NCBI RefSeq assembly: GCF_024267655.1 | Contig: NZ_CP100595.1 | Location: forward strand, 2,170,001-2,234,000 | Direction: 5' to 3' | Length of the DNA: 64,000 nucleotides | DNA from: Arcobacter roscoffensis | GTDB lineage: Bacteria; Campylobacterota; Campylobacteria; Campylobacterales; Arcobacteraceae | Shown: positions 49,151 through 57,768 of the stretch, in pieces | Layout: each line of letters begins with the position of its first letter | Position numbering within the stretch: position 1 is the stretch's first letter | Made by a program: the position numbers and the translations under genes | Notes under the pieces: model-generated | Told to the model about the DNA's origin: nothing | Database searches by the model: none | Seen by the model: the letters and a program-made list of their open reading frames with translations, nothing else

Positions 49151-50476
49151 CTAACCCATGACTTTATTAGGTAACCAAAGAACAATCTCTGGGAATGACA
49201 TACAAATAATAAGAACTGTTAAATTCACTAAAATAAATGGCGTTACAGATTTATAAATTTCACCCATACTTACATCTGTTGGTGCTATTCCTTTTAAATA
49301 AAATAATGCGAAACCATAAGGAGGTGTTTGTACAGCAATTAAAATATTAATAATCATTAAAACACCAAACCAAATTGGATCATAACCTAAAGATACAGCA
49401 ATTGGAGTAAATAGTGGCGCACACATTAATACAATAATAAACTCATCAATAATAAATCCTAAAAACAACATGATAAGCTGGAACATAAGAATAATCATAA
49501 TAGGTGGTAAGTCAAGACCATTTGTAAAATCAGCAATCATACCTTGAATACCCATTAATAAATGAAAATTACTAAAAACAGAAGCACCTAAAATAATCCA
49601 CATAGCAACACTTACTAATATAGCTGTTTGCATACCAACTTTTTGGAACATATCAGCTTTAAACTTTTTAAAGAAAATTGCAAGTAAAATAGCTCCGGCT
49701 ACTCCTAAAGCTCCTGATTCTGTTGGTGTTGCAATACCGCTAATAATACTTCCAAGTACTATAAAAATAAGCCCAATTGATAAAAAACCATCTCTAAATA
49801 CTTTTAGTTTTTCTTTACCTTCAAGTTTTGGTACACCTGGGTTACTTTCACTTAATAATGGAGCATTTTCAGGTTTAAGTTTAGAGCTAATTACAATATA
49901 TGCAATAAGTAATATAATTGTTATAATAGCAGGAACCATTGCTCCAAGGAACATTCTTCCCACAGAATTTTGAGTAGAAGCTGCAAACATAATCATTGGA
50001 ATACTAGGTGGAATTAAAATACCTAAAGCTCCACCAGCCATGATTGTACCAAGAGCTAACCTTCTGTTATATCCAGCATCAAGCATTGGTTTTAAAGCAA
50101 TACTACCAGAACTCATAATTCCAGCTCCAATAATACCAACCATTGCACCAATCATAGAACAAATAAATACAACACTAATTGCAAGAGAACCTCTAATTTT
50201 ACCAATTAGTAATTGACTTGCTTTAAACATTGCATCACCTATACCTGAATGAGTTAATAATTGCCCCATATAAATATAAAGTGGAATAGCTAATAAAATA
50301 AAACTAAAAAATGTAGCTTCTACCGTAGTTGGAATTACATTAAAAATTCCATCACCCCATGTGAAATAACCTACCATCATTGCAATTCCACCTAAGGCTA
50401 AACCAACAGGAGAACCTAATGCAAAGAATATTAGGATACAAAATAATAAAACTACTGTTAATAACTCAACACCCAT
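49151..50476 (-). CDS. dctM: TRAP transporter large permease DctM (second system)
   Basis: A 441-residue membrane protein with about 12 spans. It has IPLYIYMGQLLTHSGIGDAM, ICSMIGAMVGIIGAGIMSSG, AGGALGILIPPSIPMIMFA and ATPTESGALGVAGAIL, all characteristic of DctM. It is distinct from the dctM at 40907 (different central loops, longer C-terminus). Its start overlaps the last base of dctQ. Together with DctQ and DctP it should import the substrate of the aminotransferase in this operon. The stop lies 12 bases before the Usp gene. Confidence 0.92.
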   Translation of the reverse strand: MGVELLTVVLLFCILIFFALGSPVGLALGGIAMMVGYFTWGDGIFNVIPTTVEATFFSFILLAIPLYIYMGQLLTHSGIGDAMFKASQLLIGKIRGSLAISVVFICSMIGAMVGIIGAGIMSSGSIALKPMLDAGYNRRLALGTIMAGGALGILIPPSIPMIMFAASTQNSVGRMFLGAMVPAIITIILLIAYIVISSKLKPENAPLLSESNPGVPKLEGKEKLKVFRDGFLSIGLIFIVLGSIISGIATPTESGALGVAGAILLAIFFKKFKADMFQKVGMQTAILVSVAMWIILGASVFSNFHLLMGIQGMIADFTNGLDLPPIMIILMFQLIMLFLGFIIDEFIIVLMCAPLFTPIAVSLGYDPIWFGVLMIINILIAVQTPPYGFALFYLKGIAPTDVSMGEIYKSVTPFILVNLTVLIICMSFPEIVLWLPNKVMG

Positions 50477-51009
50477 TATTTAGACTCCTTTTCAATTAAT
50501 GGTAAACCCGTAAATAAATGATAAACTTCAGAAATAATATCTCTTACTAATTGCAATATAAATAGCGAACTAGCAATACATAACATAATCCAAAAGTGCC
50601 ACATAACAGGAGCCCATTCACTTTGTCTTCTATAGTCAAACTCTAAAGCTTCTTCAAATTTAACTAATCCCATTTTAAAAACAATAATTAAAAAGAATAC
50701 ACCTAAAGAAAATGAGATAATATTGAAAATATTTTTAACTTTAGGAGAAACTGATATATAAAGAATATCTACATTAATATGAGATCTTTTTTGTTGAGCA
50801 TAAGCCCCTCCTAAAGCCGCAATATAACCAAATAGGAATAGAGACAAGTCATATGCCCAAACTGTTGGAGCATCAAATAGGTATCTAGCCACTACTTCAT
50901 AAACGACAATGAAAGCAAGAATGGGCATCAAAAATGATGCCCCTTTACCTAACCACATAACAATTTTATCAACTGTTTTGCAAAATATTTGTAGGAATTT
51001 TTTAAACAT
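50476..51009 (-). CDS. dctQ: TRAP transporter small permease DctQ (second system)
   Basis: The 177-residue protein has four spans and the motifs VARYLFDAPTVWAYDLSLFLFGY and QKRSHINVDILYI, typical of DctQ. Unlike the first system it has no extended cytoplasmic tail. It lies between the binding-protein and dctM genes, with a 24-base gap upstream and a one-base overlap downstream. Confidence 0.9.
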   Translation of the reverse strand: MFKKFLQIFCKTVDKIVMWLGKGASFLMPILAFIVVYEVVARYLFDAPTVWAYDLSLFLFGYIAALGGAYAQQKRSHINVDILYISVSPKVKNIFNIISFSLGVFFLIIVFKMGLVKFEEALEFDYRRQSEWAPVMWHFWIMLCIASSLFILQLVRDIISEVYHLFTGLPLIEKESK

Positions 51010-51033
51010 AGTTAAAACCTGTTTTTAACCCGA

Positions 51034-52056
51034 CTATTTATTTTCTGATTTTTTTAATACATCAATTAACTGTTTGCTGTATTTGTCTTTTGATGAATAC
51101 TCATCCCATAATCCAGCACCTGCTTGTGCCCATGCTTTAATATCAGCATCTGATGGCAGTGGAGACCATTTTAAACCTTTAGCTTCCATTTGAGCTACGG
51201 CTTCTGATTCCCATTTTTTAGACATTGTTAATTGAGCTTTTGCATGTGCTACAGTTGCTTGGTAAACACCTTTTTTAGCTGCATCACTTAGTTTATTCCA
51301 AGCTGATCTATTAACAACAATTGGTAAAACTTGAGCACCAGCTAAAGGTAATTTATACATATATTTTGCAACTTCAACGTGATTTCCATCTCTGTGGTCA
51401 ATCATATTTGAACCAATTGAACCATCAATAACACCTGTTGCTAAACTTGTATAGATTTCACTCCACGCTAATGAAACAGGAGAAGCACCTAAGTTTCTTA
51501 AGAACTTACCATATGCACCTGGAGCTCTAATTTTTAAACCTTGGAAATCAGCTACTGATTCAATTGGTTTTTTAGTAATAATATATACTGGTGGTTGAAT
51601 GTAAGGCTCTAACCATACTAAACCTTGAGAACCGTATGCTTTTTTAAGAATCTTGTCCCATCCATCTTCGTGGAAAAGTTTATGTAATTTATCAGTATCT
51701 GCTGTACCACCTGGTAAACCAATTTCTACAACACCTGCTGGTAACTCACCTGCATGCATAGATTGAAATGGAGCTGCCATAGTAATTAAACCTGATTTTG
51801 TAGCACCTAATAATCCAGAAGTTCCAACACCCTCACCTGAGAATAATACTTGTACTTTAACTTCACCATTTGTATTTTTTTCAATATCCTTAGCTAATTG
51901 TTGATATAAATCACCAAATGCCGTACCTCTACCATAAAGGTTCGAGAACCTCCAGTTTTGAGCTGCTGATGCAGTATCAACAAAAGCCATAACACCTAAT
52001 AATGCAACAATAGATGTTGACATTAAACTTTTTTTCATTTTTGAAAACAGTTTCAT
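51034..52056 (-). CDS. dctP: TRAP transporter substrate-binding protein DctP (second system)
   Basis: A 340-residue periplasmic protein with a long signal peptide (to about residue 32, DTASAA). The mature part has NWRFSNLYGRGTAFGDLYQQL, LKIRAPGAYGKFLRNLGASPVSLAWSEIYTSLATGVIDGSIGSN (the conserved Arg and the hinge motif) and PIVVNRSAWNKL. The pocket-lining segment differs clearly from the DctP at 39288, so a different ligand is likely, consistent with uptake of an amine acid such as GABA or taurine. The ribosome binding site is AAGGAG about seven bases before the ATG. Confidence 0.9.
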   Translation of the reverse strand: MKLFSKMKKSLMSTSIVALLGVMAFVDTASAAQNWRFSNLYGRGTAFGDLYQQLAKDIEKNTNGEVKVQVLFSGEGVGTSGLLGATKSGLITMAAPFQSMHAGELPAGVVEIGLPGGTADTDKLHKLFHEDGWDKILKKAYGSQGLVWLEPYIQPPVYIITKKPIESVADFQGLKIRAPGAYGKFLRNLGASPVSLAWSEIYTSLATGVIDGSIGSNMIDHRDGNHVEVAKYMYKLPLAGAQVLPIVVNRSAWNKLSDAAKKGVYQATVAHAKAQLTMSKKWESEAVAQMEAKGLKWSPLPSDADIKAWAQAGAGLWDEYSSKDKYSKQLIDVLKKSENK

Positions 52057-52151
52057 AATCTTTCTCCTTAGTTTATTTTCTGTAATTTAACCCTCAATAG
52101 GCTGACAGTTCTTCTTTCTTTAAAAATTTATATCCCCCTATATCAGTTAAA

Positions 52152-53438
52152 TTAATTTTGTACTAAACTTTCAAATAGTTCAGTAAATTTGTCTAATCCT
52201 TCATTAGCTATGTCATCACTAATAGTTAAAGCAGGTAAAAATCTAATTACATTGCTATTAAATCCACAAGCTAATAAGATTAATCCATATTCAGCTGCTT
52301 TAGCAGTAATTGCTTTTGTAAGTTCTGCATTTGCATCTTCAGGATTACCATCTTTCATAAGTTCTAAGGCAATCATTGCACCTTGATTTCTTACATCAGA
52401 AATTAATGCTGGGTATTTTGCTTTTAGTTCATTTAATCTTGTATTGAAAATTTCACCAATTTGATTAGATCTATTAATTAAATCTTCTTCTTCAATAATC
52501 TCTAATACAGCTAATGCAGCAGCACAAGCTACAGGTGAACCACCATAAGTTCCACCTAATCCACCAGGAATTGGTGAGTCCATAATTTCAGATTTACCTA
52601 CAACAGCAGCAATTGGATAACCACCTGCAATACCTTTAGCCATAGTCATTAAATCTGGTTCAATTCCTGAGTACTCAGTATTAAACATTTTTCCTGTTCT
52701 TGCAAAACCAGTTTGAATTTCATCTAAAATTAAACAAATACCATGCTCATCACAAATAGCTCTTAGCTCTTGTAATAACTCTTTTGGTGTTTGGTAGAAT
52801 CCACCTTCACCTTGAATTGGCTCAACAATAATAGCTGCTGTATCAGTAGGTAAAATATCAACTTTAAAAAGGTTTTTAAGTGCTTTTAATGAATCTTGAA
52901 CTGTAGTTCCATTAATACTTGTTGGATATGGTAAGTGATAAATCTCACCTGGGAATGGTCCAAATTCATGTTTATAAGGAGCAATTTTTCCAGTAAGTCC
53001 CATTGTTAAATTTGTTCTACCATGAAAACCACCGTTAAATGCAATTACACCTCTTCTTTTAGTGTGAGCTCTAGCAATTTTTACACAGTTTTCTACAGCT
53101 TCTGCACCAGTAGTTACAAAAATAGCTTTTTTATCAGATTCTCCAGGAGCAATTTTTGTTAACTTTTCTGCTAACTCAACTGCAACTTCATATGGATTAA
53201 CCATAACGCATGTATGACTGAATTTTTCAACCTGTGATTTAACAGCTTCAATAATTTTTGGATGACTATGTCCAGTATTACATACAGCAATACCTGTACC
53301 AAAATCAATAAATCTATTACCTTCAACATCCCATAATTCAGCATTCTTTGCTTCTTTTACATAGATTGGATAAGCATTTCCTTGCCCTCTAGCAATTACT
53401 TTAACTTTTCTTTCTTGTAGATCTTTATTATTACCCAT
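52152..53438 (-). CDS. gabT: Class III omega-aminotransferase (GABA/taurine type)
   Basis: A 428-residue PLP enzyme resembling 4-aminobutyrate aminotransferase (GabT/PuuE). Key motifs: FVTTGAEAVENCVKIAR (phosphate binding), GGFHGRTNLTMGLTG, IVEPIQGEGGFYQTP, CLILDEIQTGFARTG (Asp bound to the pyridine nitrogen), and MTMAKGIAGGYP with the Schiff-base lysine (about residue 267). It would move an amino group from a terminal-amine substrate to a keto acid, giving a semialdehyde. First gene of the operon, transcribed before the TRAP genes. GABA is the best guess; taurine, beta-alanine or related amines remain possible. Confidence 0.88.
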   Translation of the reverse strand: MGNNKDLQERKVKVIARGQGNAYPIYVKEAKNAELWDVEGNRFIDFGTGIAVCNTGHSHPKIIEAVKSQVEKFSHTCVMVNPYEVAVELAEKLTKIAPGESDKKAIFVTTGAEAVENCVKIARAHTKRRGVIAFNGGFHGRTNLTMGLTGKIAPYKHEFGPFPGEIYHLPYPTSINGTTVQDSLKALKNLFKVDILPTDTAAIIVEPIQGEGGFYQTPKELLQELRAICDEHGICLILDEIQTGFARTGKMFNTEYSGIEPDLMTMAKGIAGGYPIAAVVGKSEIMDSPIPGGLGGTYGGSPVACAAALAVLEIIEEEDLINRSNQIGEIFNTRLNELKAKYPALISDVRNQGAMIALELMKDGNPEDANAELTKAITAKAAEYGLILLACGFNSNVIRFLPALTISDDIANEGLDKFTELFESLVQN

Positions 53439-53708
53439 TCTCTCACCTTTTATAAATTTATTAATTGTGCTTGTTTATTAATTCGACACTTGATGCTTAT
53501 TGTCACAAGACAAGCACCTGTTTTACCCAAGCTTTTTTATCTAAAATATTACATATGTATTTACCTCAAAAGAGGCTTGATTGATGTTCTATTAAAGAAT
53601 TCCTACATGAATAAAGTAGATAAGATAATTATTGCGGAAAAGAGTAGTCAAAAAGTGACCATTTTGATGTTTTTTAGAAGTTATTATTTGTATAAACCAT
53701 TTATTGGT
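53439..53708. other. Intergenic region upstream of gabT
   Basis: About 270 bases that must hold the gabT promoter. On the minus strand a perfect 8-base inverted repeat GTGCTTGT/ACAAGCAC (53466-53473 and 53510-53517) would fold in the leader just upstream of the AAGGTGAG ribosome binding site, with an inner stem (TGCTTattGTC/GACaAGCA) as an alternative. A second perfect hairpin lies at 53690-53714. I found no clear -10/-35 pair. The plus-strand 96-codon frame here looks spurious. Confidence 0.45.
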
Positions 53709-53719
53709 TTATACTTTTT
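53690..53719 (+). terminator. Hairpin with T-run at the end of the NADH dehydrogenase gene
   Basis: GTATAAACCA and TGGTTTATAC form a perfect 10-bp stem with a five-base loop, followed on the plus strand by TTTTT. It overlaps the stop codon of the minus-strand gene at 53709. The T-run faces the plus strand, so it may end an unrecognised plus-strand RNA or act weakly in both directions. Confidence 0.5.
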
Positions 53720-54917
53720 GAAGTTTTTTAAGCCTTTGGTACCCAGTCTTAATAAGCTTAAGAAGAGGCTTTCTATATGAATGGAATACATATTTTTTAA
53801 TCTCATAAGCTATTTTCCCTTTAACTGTAAACATGCCCTTTATATCTCCTGCGGCATACTCACCACCTAAAGCTATTAATATGCCATCAAGTTTTGGTTT
53901 GCATTTTTTTAATTCTTTATTTTGTATATGTCTTAGTACATTTGTTCCTGCATTTGTTCCCGATATTCTAGCTATGGTTACATTTGGAGGCATCATTTCT
54001 TCATTTTCATTTTTTATCTGAGCTAAATCCCCTATTGCAAATATATTTTCATACTCTTTTGTTTGCATATATTCATTTACTACAATCTGTCCTCTTGAGT
54101 TTTTTGTAAGATCCTCTAATCCTGACATTTTTACAGCTTCTATTCCTCCTGTAAAAATCAAAAAGGAGTTATTAATCTTAGTTCCATTTGATAAATAAGC
54201 ATAACCATCTTCTAGTTTTGTTAGCTTTGTATTTGTTATCACATTTATCCCTAATGATTTTAATCTTTTATGGGATATATTTATTAGCTTTTGACTTAAT
54301 CCAGGTAATATTGATACAGAACTACTTACTAATGATATTTTCAAATTGTCACAAGAGAAGTTTCCTCTTTTAAAAAACTTCCTCGCATTATATGCCATCT
54401 CAGCAGCTATTTCAACTCCTGATAATCCAGCTCCAACAACTACAATATGTGTATCATTACACTGTTTTGCCTCATCTCTAATTTTTTCAAATAATTGATT
54501 CTCGAAACTTTGTTTAAAATACATTGCCCATTGTAACTTCTTTATATCATGGGCATTATTTAAGCCTTCAATACTATTTGGGAAAAAGGTTCTTGTTCCT
54601 GCTGCTAATATCAAGTAGTCATAATCAACTAACTCTTTTTCTTCTGTGTGAATAACTTTTTCTTTGATATCTATATTTCTTACAGTTAAATTTCTATATT
54701 CTAAGTAATTATGTTTTAAACCTAAACATAAAGTTGTTAAGTCTATAGTTACATCTGCGATGTTTGATTTATTTGCTATTAAATCATATACTTCAGGTTG
54801 AAGATTATGATATGTATTTCTATCTATTAGGGTGATTTTTATGTTTTTATTTTTTACTAGCTCTCTTAGGGCATATATTCCTCCATATCCCCCTCCTATT
54901 ATTACTACTCTTTTCAT
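53709..54917 (-). CDS. Type II NADH:quinone oxidoreductase (NDH-2-like)
   Basis: A 402-residue flavoprotein of the NDH-2/FAD-dependent pyridine nucleotide-disulfide oxidoreductase group. It has the FAD Rossmann motif RVVIIGGGYGGIYALREL (residues 3-20) and VDYDYLILAAGTRTFFPN. The NADH Rossmann motif is IVVVGAGLSGVEIAAEMAY (about residue 157), and YENIFAIGDLAQ binds FAD. It passes electrons from NADH to quinone at the membrane surface without pumping protons; the basic C-terminus may help bind membrane. It is followed by a hairpin and preceded by the DUF5718-like gene 26 bases away. Confidence 0.85.
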   Translation of the reverse strand: MKRVVIIGGGYGGIYALRELVKNKNIKITLIDRNTYHNLQPEVYDLIANKSNIADVTIDLTTLCLGLKHNYLEYRNLTVRNIDIKEKVIHTEEKELVDYDYLILAAGTRTFFPNSIEGLNNAHDIKKLQWAMYFKQSFENQLFEKIRDEAKQCNDTHIVVVGAGLSGVEIAAEMAYNARKFFKRGNFSCDNLKISLVSSSVSILPGLSQKLINISHKRLKSLGINVITNTKLTKLEDGYAYLSNGTKINNSFLIFTGGIEAVKMSGLEDLTKNSRGQIVVNEYMQTKEYENIFAIGDLAQIKNENEEMMPPNVTIARISGTNAGTNVLRHIQNKELKKCKPKLDGILIALGGEYAAGDIKGMFTVKGKIAYEIKKYVFHSYRKPLLKLIKTGYQRLKKLQKV

Positions 54918-54943
54918 ATATGCTTTTTTATTCCCTTTCTATT

Positions 54944-55777
54944 TTATCTAATAACTTGGTGTAACTTAGAACACTCTTGTAGAGGTTTTTCATCTGAATT
55001 AACATTGTTAAGAATAGCTTGGTGACTATTTATATGAGCATTATAAACATATATAAATAACTCGTCCCCTTTTTGCAAAAAGTTGTTCTTTCCAAATTCA
55101 CAGTATGATGTAGCTCCTGCTGCTATTATCATTCCTTTTGCATCTTTTGCATCTTTCATAAATTGAGTAAGCTCTTCTAAAGGACCACAATCTTTTTGTG
55201 TATTAAACTTCTTAAGCATCCAATCTTTTAATTGCATAAAAAAGTAACTATATGAATTAATAGCAGAGATTGTTCCATAATTATGTATTTTCCCATCTCT
55301 TTTAATAAATGATGAGATATGGTATTTATTTAAAATTCCCTCTTCAGTGAAGTTGTCAATTTTGATAAAATCTTTTGAGATACCTTTTGTAGCAGTCCCC
55401 CAATTTTTTTTCACACTTAATTTTTCACCATTTTGAACCCTTAAAGAACAATCATTAAATGCAGAAAAATATTTAGGAATAATATCTACAACCTTATTAT
55501 CTTCATAAACAAAATCACATATTAAAGCAACTTCTGGTTCTGCTTGAATTTTGTCTTCTTCTCTTCCATGTGTTAAGATAATTTCATTAGAAATTGGATA
55601 AGTACCCAAAAAAGATTCATGCCCTTTTATATAAAATGGGAACAATCCTTTTGGTTCATTTTCTTCTTCTGTTTTAATTATAGAAAACTCATCTGCCTCA
55701 CCTGCTTCACCTAAATGATTTGCAAAATTTCCTGCAACTGCAAAACCTAAATAATCTTTTAAATCTTCTATTAACAT
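54944..55777 (-). CDS. DUF5718-like protein
   Basis: A 277-residue protein that I assign tentatively to the DUF5718 family. The central region EPEVALICDFVYEDNKVVDIIPKYFSAFNDCSLR resembles the beta-rich core of fumarylacetoacetate-hydrolase-like proteins (metal-binding Glu followed by a substrate loop), but the usual metal triad is not complete in what I can see. Other segments: GNFANHLGEAGEADEF and PLEELTQFMKDAKDAKGMIIAAGATSYCEFGKNNFLQKGD. The function is unknown. It lies 20 bases after the FMN-binding glutamate-synthase-like gene in the same direction, so the two may work together. Confidence 0.55.
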   Translation of the reverse strand: MLIEDLKDYLGFAVAGNFANHLGEAGEADEFSIIKTEEENEPKGLFPFYIKGHESFLGTYPISNEIILTHGREEDKIQAEPEVALICDFVYEDNKVVDIIPKYFSAFNDCSLRVQNGEKLSVKKNWGTATKGISKDFIKIDNFTEEGILNKYHISSFIKRDGKIHNYGTISAINSYSYFFMQLKDWMLKKFNTQKDCGPLEELTQFMKDAKDAKGMIIAAGATSYCEFGKNNFLQKGDELFIYVYNAHINSHQAILNNVNSDEKPLQECSKLHQVIR

Positions 55778-55797
55778 ACCCCAGTCCTATTCTATTT

Positions 55798-57516
55798 TTA
55801 GTTAATTGAACTTGTAGTATTATCTTTATTAAATACTCTTCTTTCAAATACACTCTCAATATCATCATGAATAATTGAGTTTTTATCTAAAAATATTAGT
55901 TTTTCCTTATCTAATTCATTAATATTTTTAAGCCCCATAACTGCTAATAAACTTTTCATACTTTTTAAAATATTATTATGATAATTTTTTACGTAGCTTG
56001 CGTGTTTTTTTACAAAATAGTGCTTTCTTTTTTTAATATCTTGAGTAGCTAACCCAACTGGACACTGATGTTTTCCAGAACCTGAACAAAATCTAGCTCT
56101 AATACATCCTGCACTCATCATAAAACCACGTGCAATTTGAATAAAATCAGCTCCCATACATAATGTTATTACAACATCATCAGGAGTAAGGATTTTTCCA
56201 CTTGCTGATATTTTTACTTTTTCTCTAACACCATGTTCTTTAAGTACTTTATCTACTAAATATATAGCATCTCTAATTTCCATACCTATTCTTTCCATCA
56301 TGTCTAAAGGAGCTGTAGCACTTCCACCGCTTCCACCATCAATTGCAATATAATCAGGATAAGGTAAATTAAGTTCTACTCTTCTTTTTATCTCTTTAGC
56401 CAAAGGTAAGATATTGTCATAATCAGATATTACAATTTTAATTCCAACAGGTTTATCAGAGGCTTCTTGTAATACTCCAATAAAGTCAAATAATTCTTCT
56501 ATGCTATTTGCATAAGGGAATCTATTGGGAGAGAAAGCATCCTTATGTGCTTCAATATTTCTATAATAAGCTATTGAAGGAGTTACTTTATCTGCAATTA
56601 GTTTTCCACCTGTTTGTTTTGCACCTTGTGCTAACTTTATTTCTGTCATTCTACAAAATGTCATCTGCTTTTTATATCGCTCTAAATCAAACTTACCATC
56701 TTTTGTTCTAACTCCATATAAACCTGAACTTATCTGTAAAATAATATCTGCCATATCATCAGGAACTTCACTTGGAAAATCCTCTAAAGAGGCATTCCAA
56801 TTTGGTCTATAAAAACAGTTTTTTTCTTGATTAAAAACATAGGTATCAGAAGTTAAACTCTTTTTAAATAACATCTTTCTATACATCTCTATTGCAACGG
56901 GTACATTAAATAAAGTTTTTGCTAATTTGAATGCTTTCAATTGAAAACTTGAACCTTTAACCTCATCCATATAACTAGTATTATATTTAGTATGAGTTAC
57001 AAAAAAGTTAGAAGTTAAACCACCCTCACCTGAGTTAATTGGGAACTGTCCTTCTTGTGCTCCAAAAACAAAAGCTCTTGTACCCTCAGGAGAAATAGAA
57101 CCATCACTCATAGGTGCTCTACAAAGAATAGACTTTGAAAGAAAAGGCTTTTGTCTTTCTTGTCCGAAAAGTACCGAGAAGTCATTTTCAACTTCATCAT
57201 CATTTAATACAATGTTTTTATGCTTTAGCATTAGTTTTGGTTTTAACATTGGTTGAGAAGGAGAAAAGGAAGCATAATTTATTCTATCTCTTGAAGCACT
57301 ATAAACCCAATCTAGTTTGTCCATAGATTCATAAAATTTTTCATCACCAAAATATTGTCTAAAAGGTTCTCTAAATTCTTGAAAAACGAATCTTAATCTT
57401 CCAATAATTGGATAATTAACTAAAATCTGATATTTTCTTTGTACATATTTATCGTGAATATACCATAGTGCGATTATTAAAGTAAAAACCAAAAGTACAA
57501 TAATCCATGTTTGCAT
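55798..57516 (-). CDS. FMN-binding glutamate synthase-like membrane protein
   Basis: A 572-residue protein with one N-terminal transmembrane helix (about 3-19) and a GltB-type FMN domain. Landmarks are PINSGEGGLTSNFF (about residue 160), KLAQGAKQTGGKLIADKV, AIDGGSGGSATAPL, and the cysteine cluster region CIRARFCSGSGKHQCPVGLATQ. The amidotransferase and beta-helix domains of GltB are absent. Such proteins (archaeal-type GltB2 group) are membrane-anchored flavoproteins whose physiological role is not established. Start supported by AGGA nine bases before the ATG. Together with gltBD at 33110-38928, the window encodes two glutamate-synthase-type flavoproteins. Confidence 0.8.
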   Translation of the reverse strand: MQTWIIVLLVFTLIIALWYIHDKYVQRKYQILVNYPIIGRLRFVFQEFREPFRQYFGDEKFYESMDKLDWVYSASRDRINYASFSPSQPMLKPKLMLKHKNIVLNDDEVENDFSVLFGQERQKPFLSKSILCRAPMSDGSISPEGTRAFVFGAQEGQFPINSGEGGLTSNFFVTHTKYNTSYMDEVKGSSFQLKAFKLAKTLFNVPVAIEMYRKMLFKKSLTSDTYVFNQEKNCFYRPNWNASLEDFPSEVPDDMADIILQISSGLYGVRTKDGKFDLERYKKQMTFCRMTEIKLAQGAKQTGGKLIADKVTPSIAYYRNIEAHKDAFSPNRFPYANSIEELFDFIGVLQEASDKPVGIKIVISDYDNILPLAKEIKRRVELNLPYPDYIAIDGGSGGSATAPLDMMERIGMEIRDAIYLVDKVLKEHGVREKVKISASGKILTPDDVVITLCMGADFIQIARGFMMSAGCIRARFCSGSGKHQCPVGLATQDIKKRKHYFVKKHASYVKNYHNNILKSMKSLLAVMGLKNINELDKEKLIFLDKNSIIHDDIESVFERRVFNKDNTTSSIN

Positions 57517-57559
57517 TTGTGTTCCTATAAATTTATTTTAATTTAAAATGATAAATTAG

Positions 57560-57624
57560 AAAGCAGGCAAAATAAGGAGTGACTATGTTTTTTTTGGAAT
57601 ATAAAAGAGTCTAATACCTGCTTT
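57560..57624. repeat. Long-armed inverted repeat around a small ORF
   Basis: AAAGCAGG (57560-57567) and CCTGCTTT (57617-57624) are perfect complements 49 bases apart. On the plus strand the loop contains AAGGAG (57574-57579), then a nine-codon open frame starting with ATG at 57585 and ending at 57614 (MFFLEYKRV). The ribosome binding site and spacing are good. The structure resembles a leader peptide or a small RNA but no plus-strand gene follows. Confidence 0.4.
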
Positions 57625-57735
57625 ACTAATGGTTAAAATACTAGTAATAATTACCACATGGAAGCTTATGGTGTAATGTTTAATTATTTAATTTGATGTT
57701 TTACTAATATTTGTAGTCGTATTATTGCTTAAAAT

Positions 57736-57768
57736 AGTAGTTAAAAAGTAACTACTATCTTTTTTTTA
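57736..57768 (+). terminator. Hairpin with T8 tract overlapping the end of the sensor kinase gene
   Basis: AGTAGTTA and TAACTACT pair perfectly around a five-base loop, followed on the plus strand by ATCTTTTTTTT. It overlaps the stop codon (57755-57757) of the minus-strand kinase. On the minus strand the extended 10-bp stem is followed only by TTTAAG, so it is stronger in the plus direction. Confidence 0.55.

Noticed and set aside
53490-53780. 96-codon plus-strand frame upstream of gabT
   Set aside because: No ribosome binding site, overlaps the end of the NADH dehydrogenase gene, and reads through a strong hairpin with T-run.
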